Assembly (NCBI RefSeq): GCF_030817475.1 | Contig: NZ_JAUSZJ010000002.1 | Span: 3,202,001 to 3,266,000 of the forward strand | Length of the DNA: 64,000 nucleotides | DNA from: Streptomyces sp. V2I9 | GTDB taxonomy: Bacteria; Actinomycetota; Actinomycetes; Streptomycetales; Streptomycetaceae | Reading direction: 5' to 3' | Shown here: piece after piece, positions 17,067 to 25,764 of the stretch | How positions within the stretch are numbered: the first letter of the stretch is position 1 | Layout: each line of letters opens with the position of its first letter | The notes under the pieces: generated by a model | What the model was told of the DNA's origin: nothing | The model's database searches: none | Seen by the model: the letters and a program-made list of their open reading frames with translations, nothing else | Program-made: the position numbers and the translations under genes

Positions 17067-17600
17067 GTGAGTGTGCTGGGGGTCCCCGTGGCGGCAAGGA
17101 GTAGGTACGAGGAGCTGGCCCGGCAGCTCAGCGCCGTCGGAGCCGTCAAGAGAGGGCTGGCCCGCGCCCTGCCCGCCGCATGTCCGGCGGGGTCCGCCGC
17201 CGTGCTGACCCTGCTGGAACGGCACGGCGAGATGCGTATCAGCCGGCTCGCCGAACTGCTGTCCGTGGACATGTCGGTGACCAGTCGCCACGTGGCCCAT
17301 GTAGCCGATCGCGGCTGGATCGAGCGGTGCCCGGACCCGGCGGACAAGCGGTCCCGCATCCTGCGGCTGACCGCCGGCGGACACGCCCAGCTCGACGAGC
17401 TGACCCGGCGGACCACCGAGGTGTTCGCCCACAACCTCCAGGACTGGTCCGACGAGGACGTCGGCCGGCTCAACGCGCTGCTGTCCCGGCTCCGCGACAG
17501 CTTCGCCTGTCGCGGAGCGGGTGGCTGCGCCCCCGGAAGCCATACCGGGGAGTGCAGGAACCGCCTCGGCGACGAGGCTCACACCCGTACACCTGTGTAA
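17067..17600 (+). CDS. MarR-family transcriptional regulator
   Basis: A 177-residue winged-helix regulator. The core shows the MarR order: dimerisation helices, then GSAAVLTLLERHGEMRISRL, the recognition helix region LLSVDMSVTSRHVAHVADRG and the wing WIERCPDPADKRSRILRLTA. GTG 17067 is used; GTG 17091 is possible. The C-terminal 40 residues (CRGAGGCAPGSHTGECRNRL) are unlike the family and contain three Cys, which could make it thiol-responsive; this is inference. Two TTGCC-N4-GCAA palindromes precede it. The pump gene begins 30 bases after its stop, so it almost certainly controls the pump operon and itself. Confidence 0.9.
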   Translation: MSVLGVPVAARSRYEELARQLSAVGAVKRGLARALPAACPAGSAAVLTLLERHGEMRISRLAELLSVDMSVTSRHVAHVADRGWIERCPDPADKRSRILRLTAGGHAQLDELTRRTTEVFAHNLQDWSDEDVGRLNALLSRLRDSFACRGAGGCAPGSHTGECRNRLGDEAHTRTPV

Positions 17601-17630
17601 CAGAAGCAAATACGCACGGATAGGAACTCA

Positions 17631-20180
17631 ATGGCTACGACCACACCCACCGGTGTGCGGGGCGGCCACGCCAAGCACGGAGGGCACGCGGGCCACACCG
17701 GTCCCGGCGCCTCCGACGGCACGCCGATGACACACCGGCAGATCATGGAGGCGCTGACCGGGCTGCTGCTCGGGATGTTCGTCGCGATCCTGTCGTCGAC
17801 GGTCGTCTCCAACGCCCTGCCCGAGATCATCTCCGACCTCGGCGGCGGTCAGAGCGCCTACACCTGGGTCGTGACGGCCTCGCTGCTGTCCATGACCGCC
17901 ACCACCCCGCTCTGGGGCAAGCTGTCGGACCTCTTCAGCAAGAAGCTGCTGGTCCAGATAGCCCTGATCATCTATGTCCTGGGCTCGGTCGTCGCCGGTC
18001 TGTCGACCAGCAGCGGCATGCTCATCGCCTGCCGGGTCGTCCAGGGCATCGGCGTCGGCGGTCTCTCCGCCCTGGCGCAGATCGTCATGGCCGCGATGAT
18101 CGCCCCGCGTGAGCGCGGCCGTTACAGCGGCTACCTCGGCGCGGTCTTCGCCGTCGCCACCGTCGGCGGCCCGCTGCTCGGCGGCGTCATCACCGACACC
18201 AGCTGGATGGGCTGGCGCTGGTGCTTCTACGTCGGTGTGCCGTTCGCGGTCATCGCCCTGATCGTGCTCCAGAAGACCCTGAAGCTCCCGGTCGTCAAGC
18301 GGGAAGGCGTGAAGGTCGACTGGTCGGGCGCGTTCTTCATCAGCGCCGCCGTCTCCCTGCTGCTGATCTGGGTGACCTTCGCGGGTGACAAGTACGACTG
18401 GCTGTCGTGGCAGACGTACGTGATGGTCGCGGGCTCGGTCCTGCTCGGCCTGATCTTCGTGTTCATCGAGTCGCGGGCGGCCGAGCCGATCATCCCGCTG
18501 CGCCTCTTCCGCAACCGCACCATCACGCTGGCCTCGATCGCCTCGCTGTTCGTCGGCATCGCGATGTTCGCGGGCACCGTCTTCTTCAGCCAGTACTTCC
18601 AGCTGGCGCGCGGCAAGTCGCCGACCATGTCCGGTGTCATGACCATCCCGATGATCGCGGGGCTCTTCCTGTCCTCGACCGTCTCCGGTCAGGTCATCAC
18701 CAAGACCGGACGCTGGAAGGCGTGGCTGGTCACCGGTGGCTTCCTGGTCACGGCCGGGCTCGGGCTGCTGGGCACGATCCGGTACGACACCCCGTACTGG
18801 CACGTCGCGGTCTTCATGTTCGTCATGGGCCTCGGCATCGGCATGATGATGCAGAACCTGGTCCTCGCCACGCAGAACCAGGTCGCGCCCGAGGACCTCG
18901 GCTCCGCCAGCTCCGTCGTCACCTTCTTCCGTTCCCTCGGTGGTGCGATCGGTGTCTCCGCGCTCGGCGCGGTCCTCGGCAACCGGGTCACCCACTACGT
19001 CAAGGACGGCCTCGCCGCGCTCGGCCCCGAGGGCGCGAAGTTCGGCCACGGCGGCACCGGCGGCGGGGGCATCCCCGACCTGGACAAGCTGCCCGAGCCG
19101 TTCCGGCTGGTCATGGAGGCCGCGTACGGGCACGGCGTCGGCGACGTCTTCCTGTACGCCGCTCCGGCCGCGCTCGTCGCCTTCATCGTGACGATCTTCA
19201 TCAAGGAGGTCGCCCTGAAGACCGGCGCGGCGAACGACGCCCCCGCAGAGTCCTCGCAGGACGCCCCCGCCCCGGCTCCGGCCGCCGTCGAGACGGCGGA
19301 GGCCCCGGTGCCCGCCGCGGTCGGCGCGGCCGGGCTCGTCTCCGAGGGCGCGGCCGGGGTCACCACGGTCGACACGCACGAGGCCGACGCCCCCACCGCG
19401 TACGAGAGCGTCCAGGGCATCCCGGTCCACGGTGTGGTGCGCGGCGCGGAGGGCGTTCCGGTCTCCCGCGCGGCCGTCACCCTGATCTCGCTGGGCGGCC
19501 GGCAGCTCGGGCGTTCCGTCGCCCGGCCGGACGGCGGCTACCTCCTGGACGCGCCCGGCGCGGGCAGCTACGTGCTGATCGCCTCCGCCGACGGCTTCCA
19601 GCCGCAGGCGTCCACGGTGGTCGTCGGCGAGGAGCCGCTGGCCTTCGACATCCTGCTGTCCGGGACGAGCGGGCTGGCCGGAGCGGTCAGGGCCGAGGGC
19701 TCCGGGGCGGCGGTCGAGGGCGCGATGGTCGTCGTCACCGATGTCCGGGGCGATGTCCTGGCCACCGGAACGTCCGGGGCGGCCGGTGAGTTCGCCTTCG
19801 GCGAGCTGATTCCGGGCTCCGTGACCGTCGCGGTCACCGCGGCCGGCTTCCGTCCGCTGGCGCTGCCGGTGGAGATCGGCGGCCAGGGCGTCACCCGCGT
19901 CGAGGCCTCGCTGCGGTCCGGTGCGCTGGTCCGGGGCGTCGTGCGGGCCGGGTCCGCCCGCAGCCCGCTGACCGACGCGCGGGTCACGCTGTTCGACGCG
20001 GCCGGCAACGTGGTCGCCACCGCGACGACCGGCGAGGACGGTGCGTACGCCTTCACCGACCTGGACGCGGGCGAGTACGCGGTCATCGCGACCGGCTACC
20101 CGCCGGTGGCCGGATCGCTGACCGTGAGCGGCCCCGGAGTCGACGGGCACGACATCGAACTCGCCCACCCCGGCGAGTGA
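17631..20180 (+). CDS. DHA2-type MFS efflux pump fused to three carboxypeptidase-regulatory-like domains
   Basis: An 849-residue protein. Residues about 35-527 are a 14-span EmrB/QacA-type drug:proton antiporter (ALTGLLLGMFVAILSSTVVS, LWGKLSDLFSKK, CRVVQGIGVGGLSALAQ, GAVFAVATVGGPLLGGVI). A 65-residue Ala/Pro linker follows, then three tandem beta-sandwich modules of the carboxypeptidase-regulatory/Ig-like type at about 598-680, 681-765 and 766-849. Each reads GxVRgxxGxPvxxAxVtL...G...A..DGxY.f..L.pGxYvviAtg. Because DHA2 pumps have both ends inside, the modules should be cytoplasmic, an unusual place. The upstream MarR gene is 30 bases away. The next gene encodes a YceI protein with the same module. 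Substrate unknown. Confidence 0.9.
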   Translation: MATTTPTGVRGGHAKHGGHAGHTGPGASDGTPMTHRQIMEALTGLLLGMFVAILSSTVVSNALPEIISDLGGGQSAYTWVVTASLLSMTATTPLWGKLSDLFSKKLLVQIALIIYVLGSVVAGLSTSSGMLIACRVVQGIGVGGLSALAQIVMAAMIAPRERGRYSGYLGAVFAVATVGGPLLGGVITDTSWMGWRWCFYVGVPFAVIALIVLQKTLKLPVVKREGVKVDWSGAFFISAAVSLLLIWVTFAGDKYDWLSWQTYVMVAGSVLLGLIFVFIESRAAEPIIPLRLFRNRTITLASIASLFVGIAMFAGTVFFSQYFQLARGKSPTMSGVMTIPMIAGLFLSSTVSGQVITKTGRWKAWLVTGGFLVTAGLGLLGTIRYDTPYWHVAVFMFVMGLGIGMMMQNLVLATQNQVAPEDLGSASSVVTFFRSLGGAIGVSALGAVLGNRVTHYVKDGLAALGPEGAKFGHGGTGGGGIPDLDKLPEPFRLVMEAAYGHGVGDVFLYAAPAALVAFIVTIFIKEVALKTGAANDAPAESSQDAPAPAPAAVETAEAPVPAAVGAAGLVSEGAAGVTTVDTHEADAPTAYESVQGIPVHGVVRGAEGVPVSRAAVTLISLGGRQLGRSVARPDGGYLLDAPGAGSYVLIASADGFQPQASTVVVGEEPLAFDILLSGTSGLAGAVRAEGSGAAVEGAMVVVTDVRGDVLATGTSGAAGEFAFGELIPGSVTVAVTAAGFRPLALPVEIGGQGVTRVEASLRSGALVRGVVRAGSARSPLTDARVTLFDAAGNVVATATTGEDGAYAFTDLDAGEYAVIATGYPPVAGSLTVSGPGVDGHDIELAHPGE

Positions 20181-20189
20181 GACCGGTCC

Positions 20190-20222
20190 CGCACCGGGCA
20201 AGGAATAGATCCTTCCGGTGCG
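20190..20222 (+). terminator. Hairpin after the MFS gene
   Basis: Outer stem 20190-20197/20215-20222 (8 bp) and inner AAGGA/TCCTT stem at 20200-20204/20210-20214. It may limit read-through into the YceI gene. The rest of the 294-base gap shows no further gene. Confidence 0.55.
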
Positions 20223-20474
20223 TGAGCGCGTGCACGCGGGGGAAGCGACATGCGGGTGCACGTGATCTTCATGTGAACAGGTGAAGGGATCGCGGAGGCC
20301 CCTGGTCGGACGGCACTTCCAGCGGAGAGGCTGTCGCGGCCGGGTGGAAACGGGCCCCGGCGGCGGGCACGGCGAGCAGGGGACGGCCTGCCGTGCCCGC
20401 TCCGGGGCCCGACTCATGTGCCTTACGGGCCCGGCCGGGCGACGGGGGTCATCGAGCTAGGAGAGAGATACGGG

Positions 20475-21293
20475 ATGGGACTTCGCGCACAGGTACGGAC
20501 GCGGGACGGCTGGGCGGTCCAGCATGCCGTCGTCACCGTCACCGACATGACCGGCGCCCAGGTGCTGCGCGCCGCGGCCGACGAGGACGGGACCGTCCGC
20601 ACGGACGGTTCCCTGCCGGCGGGCGCGTACACGGTGATCGTCACGGCGGTGGGGTACGCCCCCGCCGCCTCCACCGCCCTCGTCACCGCGAGCGGCCGGA
20701 TCGAGAGCGGCCAGATCGTGCTGGCCCGGCAGGGCGGGGTTCAACTGCCCCCGCCCGGCGCCTGGTCGCTGGACCCGGCGCACTCCTCGGTCGGCGCGGT
20801 CGCCCAGCACCTGGGGATCTCCAGCGTGCACGGCCGGTTCACCGACTTCGGCGGCCGGATCGAGATCGCCCCGGAGATCGGGCGCTCCCGCGTCGGCGCG
20901 GTGATCAGGGCGGCCAGCATCGACACCGGCAACGGCATGCGGGACAAACACCTGCGCTCGCCGGACTTCCTGGACGTGGACCGGTACCCGGAGATCGCCT
21001 ACACCTCCACCGCCCTGGCCCCGGCCGGGCCGGACCGCTGGACCGTGCACGGCGAGCTGACCATGCACGGCGTCTCCCGGCCCGTCGACCTCGACCTCAC
21101 CTACCTCGGCACCGGGCCCGACCCGTGGGGCGGCACTCGTGCGGCCTTCCACGCCACCGCCGAACTGCGCCGCGACGACTTCGCGATGAACTACAACCAG
21201 GTCGTCCAGGCGGGCATCTCGGCGATCGGCACGACCCTGCGCGTGGAGCTGGACATCCAGGCGGTCCAGGGCGAGGCGCTGCCGATGCCGTGA
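20475..21293 (+). CDS. YceI-family protein with N-terminal carboxypeptidase-regulatory-like domain
   Basis: 272 residues. Residues about 3-85 form one carboxypeptidase-regulatory-like module (QVRTRDGWAVQHAVVTVTDM, LPAGAYTVIVTAVGYAPA), closely like those on the adjacent pump. Residues about 95-268 are a YceI lipocalin-like barrel: WSLDPAHSSVGAVAQHLGIS, VRGRF-type FTDFGGRIEIA, MRDKHLRSPDFLDVDRYPEI, GELTMHGVSRPVDLDL and FAMNYNQVVQAGISAIGTTL. YceI proteins bind isoprenoid or lipid ligands. No signal peptide is present, so it should be cytoplasmic like the pump's modules. ATG 20475 has an AGGAGAG ribosome site. A ligand-delivery partnership with the pump is my inference. Confidence 0.9.
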   Translation: MGLRAQVRTRDGWAVQHAVVTVTDMTGAQVLRAAADEDGTVRTDGSLPAGAYTVIVTAVGYAPAASTALVTASGRIESGQIVLARQGGVQLPPPGAWSLDPAHSSVGAVAQHLGISSVHGRFTDFGGRIEIAPEIGRSRVGAVIRAASIDTGNGMRDKHLRSPDFLDVDRYPEIAYTSTALAPAGPDRWTVHGELTMHGVSRPVDLDLTYLGTGPDPWGGTRAAFHATAELRRDDFAMNYNQVVQAGISAIGTTLRVELDIQAVQGEALPMP

Positions 21294-21402
21294 CCGGTCC
21301 GGCCGGTCGCGCGGGCCGGGGCCGCCGTGCGGCGGCCAGGCCCCGTCGGGCGTGTGAACCGTTGCCCGGACGGTGGCCGGGGGCGGTCGTAGGGTGGTGG
21401 GC

Positions 21403-21583
21403 ATGGCACCGAACATCGCGACCGACACCGCCGTGGAGCTCTGTCTCGGGCGAGCATCCGGGCGGGGACGAGTACCGGGCGGCGATGGTGAGGCAGGGCA
21501 CGTCGATCATCCGGGTCACCCCGGAGCGCCGGGGTCCCGTCGCCACCGGTGGCTTCCCCGCCCACCTGGCCCCGAGGAGCTGA
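21403..21583 (+). pseudogene. PPOX-class F420-dependent enzyme, internally deleted
   Basis: ATG 21403 begins MAPNIATDTAVEL, the start of streptomycete PPOX/F420-dependent oxidoreductases of about 150 residues. Within 14 codons the text jumps, in another frame, to SGEHPGGDEYRAAMVRQGTS and IIRVTPERRGPVATGGFPAH, the last 45 residues of the same family, ending at TGA 21581-21583. About 80-90 central codons, including the flavin-binding barrel, are gone and the frame is shifted at the joint. The product cannot be functional. The stop lies seven bases before the next gene. Confidence 0.7.
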
Positions 21584-21590
21584 CCGCGCG

Positions 21591-22739
21591 ATGACCGCAC
21601 ACACCGAGCCGGGCGGCACGGCTGCCGTGAGCGCGACCACAGGGGGGACGGCCGACGGCACCGCGACCACCGGGGGCACCGCCGACAGGGCCGCCGGTCA
21701 GGTCCTGCCGCCGCCTTCCGCCGGTCAGCCCCACTCCCTCCTCGGCTGCGGGCTGCCCGTACCCCCGCCCCCGCTGCCCGCGCCCGACGCCCTCGCGCGG
21801 GCCCGGCTGCTGGTCTCGCCCTCCCTGGACGCCGGTCTCGTACGGGAGGTGGAGCGGATCGCCGGGCGCGGGGCGGAGCCGCTGGCGGACGCCCCACCGC
21901 CGTCCGACGAGCCCTACCTGTGCGTGGGCGGCTCGCTGCCCGGAGCGCTGCGGACGGACCGGCTGCTCTGGTTCCACAGCGTCACCGCCGGGACGGACCG
22001 GCTGCTCGGCGCGGGCGCCTGGCCCGCCTCGGCGCTCCTGACCCGGACCGTGGGGCGGATGGGCGAGCGGATGGCCCAGTACGTGCTGGGGTGGGTGCTC
22101 GCCGAGTGCCAGGCCGTACCCGCGTTCACCGCCCAGCACGCCCGCGCGCACTGGGAACAGCTCCCCACCGAGCTGATCGCCGGCCAGGCCGCCCTGGTCT
22201 ACGGGACCGGCCGCACCGGTGCGGCTGTCGGGCGGCTCCTGGGAGCCTGCGGGGTACGGACCGTGGGCGTCGCCCGCACCACACGGACCGGACCGCAGCC
22301 GGGGTCCGTCCGGGTCGTGCCCGGCTTCGACCGGGTGATCGGGGCCGCCGAGGACGCCGAGGCGCTGGGAGAGGCCCGCTGGGTGGTGTCCACGCTGCCG
22401 TTGACCGGTGCCACGGCGGGCTTCTTCGGGGCCGACCGGTTCGCGGCCGTACGCGGAGCGACGTTCGTCAACGTGGGGCGCGGCGCGACCGTGGACATGG
22501 CGGCGCTGGAGAACGCCCTGCGCGACGGCCGCGTACGGCGGGCCGTGCTGGACGTCCTGCCGAAGGAACCGGCCGCGCCGGAGGACCCGGTGTGGCGGCT
22601 GCCCCGTACGGTCATCACCTCGCACTCCTCGGGGATCACCGCCGACGAGGACGTCGTCGTGGACTTCACCGCCGCCTGGGAGGCCGTGACGGCGGGCCGG
22701 TGGCCGGAGCTGACCGTGGATGTGGGGCGCGGCTACTGA
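21591..22739 (+). CDS. D-isomer 2-hydroxyacid dehydrogenase family protein
   Basis: 382 residues. After a Thr/Gly/Pro-rich start of about 60 residues, a catalytic lid and a Rossmann domain are seen: ALVYGTGRTGAAVGRLLGAC (dinucleotide-binding glycines), RWVVSTLPLTGATAGFF, ATFVNVGRGATVDMAALENA and RRAVLDVLPKEPAAPEDPVW. This is the order of D-2-hydroxyacid dehydrogenases. The usual catalytic His near the end falls in ITSHSSGIT. The usual Arg is within VNVGRG and the Glu within LPKEP. Substrate unknown. ATG 21591 follows the PPOX pseudogene directly, so the two may have been co-transcribed. Confidence 0.85.
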   Translation: MTAHTEPGGTAAVSATTGGTADGTATTGGTADRAAGQVLPPPSAGQPHSLLGCGLPVPPPPLPAPDALARARLLVSPSLDAGLVREVERIAGRGAEPLADAPPPSDEPYLCVGGSLPGALRTDRLLWFHSVTAGTDRLLGAGAWPASALLTRTVGRMGERMAQYVLGWVLAECQAVPAFTAQHARAHWEQLPTELIAGQAALVYGTGRTGAAVGRLLGACGVRTVGVARTTRTGPQPGSVRVVPGFDRVIGAAEDAEALGEARWVVSTLPLTGATAGFFGADRFAAVRGATFVNVGRGATVDMAALENALRDGRVRRAVLDVLPKEPAAPEDPVWRLPRTVITSHSSGITADEDVVVDFTAAWEAVTAGRWPELTVDVGRGY

Positions 22740-22917
22740 CGGGCCGGCCGGGCCGGGCCGTCAGGGCCGGTGGCCTGAGCGGTCGGGCGACCGGGCCGCG
22801 GTGGCCGGTGGCCCTGGAGCGGCCGGCCGGGTCGGGGTGGCCGCCGGCCCCTGGGACCCGTCGTGCGGATCGGGCCGGGTCCCGCGAGCCCGGCATGATC
22901 CGCACGCACGCGTGGTC

Positions 22918-23784
22918 TCAGCGGGCCGGTGCGCCGGTCCGGTCGCGTACCGCTTCGATGCCCGCGATCACGATGTCCAGCGCGTAGCCGAAGTCCCGTT
23001 CGCGCATCTCCTCCACCGTCTTCCCGCCCCGTGCCGCCATCAGGTCCTCGGAGGACTCGACGATCTTCCGCAGGTGGGGCTGCGACCGGATCGTGCCCAT
23101 CGCCTGCTGGTGGTACTCGTCCTGGGTGAGCCCGGTCGCGTCGCACCGCGCCTTGAAGTGGCCCTCGACGGTGCCGAATCCGTACACGAACTGGAAAACC
23201 GCCGAGAGCGCGCCCGTCTGCCGCTCCAGGGGCAGGCCGGTGGCCCGGACGATGTCCTGGACGGCGTACGCGAACAGCATGGAGTTGGGGCCGATGTTGA
23301 GGAAGGTCCCGGCCAGCGGGGAGATCCAGATGTGCCGGACGAGCAGTTCGCGGTAGCTGCGGGCCAGTTCGCGCAGCCGGTCCTGCCAGGCGGCGCCCTC
23401 GCGGGGCGGGGTGATCTCGGCGTACACCGCGTCGAGCGCCAGCTCCAGGAGGTCGTCCTTGGTGTCGACGTACCAGTAGAGGGACATCGCGGTGACGTCC
23501 AGCTCGGCGGCGAGCCGGCGCATCGAGAACTTGGCGAGCCCGTCGGCGTCCAGCAGCCGCACCGACGCCTCGGTGATCCGGTCGCGGTCCAGGCCGGCCG
23601 GGGACTCCGTGCGGCGGGATCGTGAAGGGGCACGCCGGTCCAGCCACACGCTGGTCCGCGGAGCGCTGTTCGCGGCCCCGGACGCGTCGCCGTGCGCCGG
23701 CTCGGCCGCGGAGCCGTTCCCTGCCGGGGGCACGGTCCCGTCTCCGGGGGCGTTCGCGCGGTCGGACCCGGGCTCGGACACCAT
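22918..23784 (-). CDS. TetR-family regulator (TetR_C_1 type)
   Basis: 288 residues. A 60-residue unstructured start precedes the helix-turn-helix (ITEASVRLLDADGLAKFSMR, RLAAELDVTAMSLYWYVDTK), which is the tetracycline-repressor subtype. The C-terminal ligand domain follows (VRHIWISPLAGTFLNIGPNS, FVYGFGTVEGHFKARCDATG). It lies 107 bases downstream of, and on the same strand as, the MFS gene it most likely regulates. GTACCGGAC/GTCCGGTAC arms in the gap may be its own control site. Confidence 0.9.
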   Translation of the reverse strand: MVSEPGSDRANAPGDGTVPPAGNGSAAEPAHGDASGAANSAPRTSVWLDRRAPSRSRRTESPAGLDRDRITEASVRLLDADGLAKFSMRRLAAELDVTAMSLYWYVDTKDDLLELALDAVYAEITPPREGAAWQDRLRELARSYRELLVRHIWISPLAGTFLNIGPNSMLFAYAVQDIVRATGLPLERQTGALSAVFQFVYGFGTVEGHFKARCDATGLTQDEYHQQAMGTIRSQPHLRKIVESSEDLMAARGGKTVEEMRERDFGYALDIVIAGIEAVRDRTGAPAR

Positions 23785-23849
23785 GGCGCACTCTCCTCGT
23801 CTCGCTCGGACCGCCTCGCCGGGCCGTCCGTCCTGCTGGAAGGGACGGC

Positions 23850-23874
23850 GTACCGGACGCTGGCGGTCCGGTAC
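23850..23874. promoter_or_regulatory. Inverted repeat upstream of the TetR gene
   Basis: GTACCGGAC (23850-23858) and GTCCGGTAC (23866-23874) with a seven-base spacer lie between the MFS stop and the TetR start. It could be an operator or a terminator hairpin. Confidence 0.45.
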
Positions 23875-23891
23875 GGGCGTCCGCTCCGATG

Positions 23892-25466
23892 CTATGCCGC
23901 CGGTCCCGCGGAGTCTGCCCGGTCCCCGGCCTTCTCCACCGGAGACTGCCCGGCCACCCCGGCCCCGGACGCCCGTGCTTCCGCCCGCTCGGCCCGGCGC
24001 AGCAGGAACGCGGCGAGCAGGCCGCCCGCCAGCACCGCGACCGCTCCGGCCAGCTGGCTGACCTCCAGGCTCGACGCGAAGGCGTCCTTGATCTCCGCGC
24101 GGGCTCCCGGCGTCCCGGCGGCGGCGAGCGCGGCCGGCAGCGACGAGGCCCCGACCGCCGCCGGGACGAGGGCGGCGAACCGGGCGTTCAGCACCGCGCC
24201 GAGCACCGCGACCCCGAGGCCGTTGCCGAACTCCGCGAGCGTGCCGTTCACCCCCGCACCGACCCCGGCCTTCTCCGGCGGGATCGCGCTCATGATGGCG
24301 TTGGCCATCGCGGGCATGGCGAGCGCGATCCCCGCGCCCATCACGGCCAGGCCGAACAGCATGCCCCCGTACCCGTGCCGTCCGAGCACCGCGATGGCGG
24401 CGAGACCGGCCGCGAGACAGCTCATCCCCGCCGCGATGACGACGGGCGTGCCGAGCTTCTGGACCAGGCGCGCGCCGACGCCCGTGAGGTTGAGGGCGAC
24501 CACGGTGAGTGCCATCGGGGCGGTCCGCAGCCCCGCCTCCAACGGCCCGTACCCGAGGACGAACTGCAGGTGCTGGGTGAGCAGGAAGAGCGATCCGGTC
24601 ATCCCGAAGGCGACCAGGAGGGCACCCGCCACCGCACCGACGAACTTCTGGTTCCGGAAGAAGTGCATGTCGAGCATCGGGTGCGGAATGCGCAGCTCCC
24701 ACAGCACGAAGCCGGTCAGCACGGCGACGCCGACGAACGCCGTCAGCAGCACCCGGCCGGACGACCAGCCGTGTTCGGGCCCGGAGATGATCGCGAAGAC
24801 GACGGCGGTCATGCCCACCGTGGAGAGCAGCGCGCCCACCAGGTCGGGGCGCTGCCCCTGCGCGGTCTTCGACTCCGGTACGAGCCGGGCGACGGCGACC
24901 AGGCCGATCAGGGCGACCGGGATGTTGATGAGGAAGATCGCGCCCCACCAGAAGTGGTCGAGGACGAACCCGCCGAAGAGCGGGCCCGCCGCGAAACCGA
25001 GGGAGGCGACGGTCGACCAGATGCCGATCGCCTTGACGCGTTCGGTGTCGTCGAAGATCTGCACCACCACGGCGAGCGTGGTGGTGAGCAGCAGCGCCCC
25101 GCCGACGCCCATCCCGGCACGGGCGGCGATGAGCTGGGCCGAAGACTGTGCGAGTCCGGCCACGAGCGAGCCGACGCCGAACAGGGCGAGGCCCACGATC
25201 AGCATCTTCTTGCGTCCGTAGCGGTCGGCGGAGCTGCCGGCGGTGAGCAGCAGACCCGCCTGGACGAGCGAGTACGCGTTGATCATCCACTGCACGTCGG
25301 CGGTGGAGGCGTCCAGTTCCGTGGTGAGGGAGGGGATTGCGACGTTGAGAACGGTGTTGTCGAGGAGCACCGTCAGCTGGGCCAGGCAGATGACGCCGAG
25401 GATCAGCCAGCGCTGCGGATGCCCCTGGGGGGCGAGGTCGGATCGCGGTGCGGCGGGCGCCGTCAT
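23892..25466 (-). CDS. DHA2-type MFS multidrug transporter
   Basis: A 524-residue, 14-span drug:proton antiporter. Motifs: WLILGVICLAQLTVLLDNTV, NVAIPSLTTELDASTADVQW (motif D1 region), GSSADRYGRKKMLIVGLAL (motif A) and GMGVGGALLLTTTLAVVVQI (motif C region). It lacks the C-terminal modules of the other pump in this window. ATG 25466 has an AAGGAGC ribosome site. A palindrome of TACACCGTA type lies about 150 bases upstream and the TetR gene follows, giving a classic repressor/pump pair. Substrate not predictable. Confidence 0.92.
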   Translation of the reverse strand: MTAPAAPRSDLAPQGHPQRWLILGVICLAQLTVLLDNTVLNVAIPSLTTELDASTADVQWMINAYSLVQAGLLLTAGSSADRYGRKKMLIVGLALFGVGSLVAGLAQSSAQLIAARAGMGVGGALLLTTTLAVVVQIFDDTERVKAIGIWSTVASLGFAAGPLFGGFVLDHFWWGAIFLINIPVALIGLVAVARLVPESKTAQGQRPDLVGALLSTVGMTAVVFAIISGPEHGWSSGRVLLTAFVGVAVLTGFVLWELRIPHPMLDMHFFRNQKFVGAVAGALLVAFGMTGSLFLLTQHLQFVLGYGPLEAGLRTAPMALTVVALNLTGVGARLVQKLGTPVVIAAGMSCLAAGLAAIAVLGRHGYGGMLFGLAVMGAGIALAMPAMANAIMSAIPPEKAGVGAGVNGTLAEFGNGLGVAVLGAVLNARFAALVPAAVGASSLPAALAAAGTPGARAEIKDAFASSLEVSQLAGAVAVLAGGLLAAFLLRRAERAEARASGAGVAGQSPVEKAGDRADSAGPAA

Positions 25467-25618
25467 ACGGGCTCCTTGGGATCCATGGGTCGGGGGAGAA
25501 CTGGTCGATGGGTCGATGGACCGGCGGCCGGACGCCGGACGCCTGGCGGGCGGCGGCGGGGGTGGCGGGAACGAGAAACGCCGAGACGTTGCCCATACGG
25601 CGTACAGGACCATACACC

Positions 25619-25649
25619 GTACACCGTAGAGCAGCGCTGTACGGTGTAC
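25619..25649. promoter_or_regulatory. Probable TetR operator
   Basis: GTACACCGTA (25619-25628) and TACGGTGTAC (25640-25649) are perfect inverted repeats with an 11-base spacer, and another ACACCGTA half-site overlaps on the left. The site lies between the divergent MFS and exonuclease/phosphatase-family genes and could control both. Confidence 0.6.
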
Positions 25650-25764
25650 AAGTCGATTTCAGGGACGCCGGAATCGTCGCGTCGGGGGACCCGGAGGGGT
25701 GCCGGACGGTACGGTTCTCGACGCTGACCTGACAAGAGCGCGATCTTCGGCCGTTGGGAGAGCC

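Noticed and set aside
17628..20417. 929-residue minus-strand open frame opposite the MFS gene
   Set aside because: Low-complexity Asp/Arg/Gly text mirroring the transporter; no start signal.
23622..25727. 701-residue plus-strand open frame opposite the TetR and MFS genes
   Set aside because: Spans two real genes on the other strand and has no recognisable domain.
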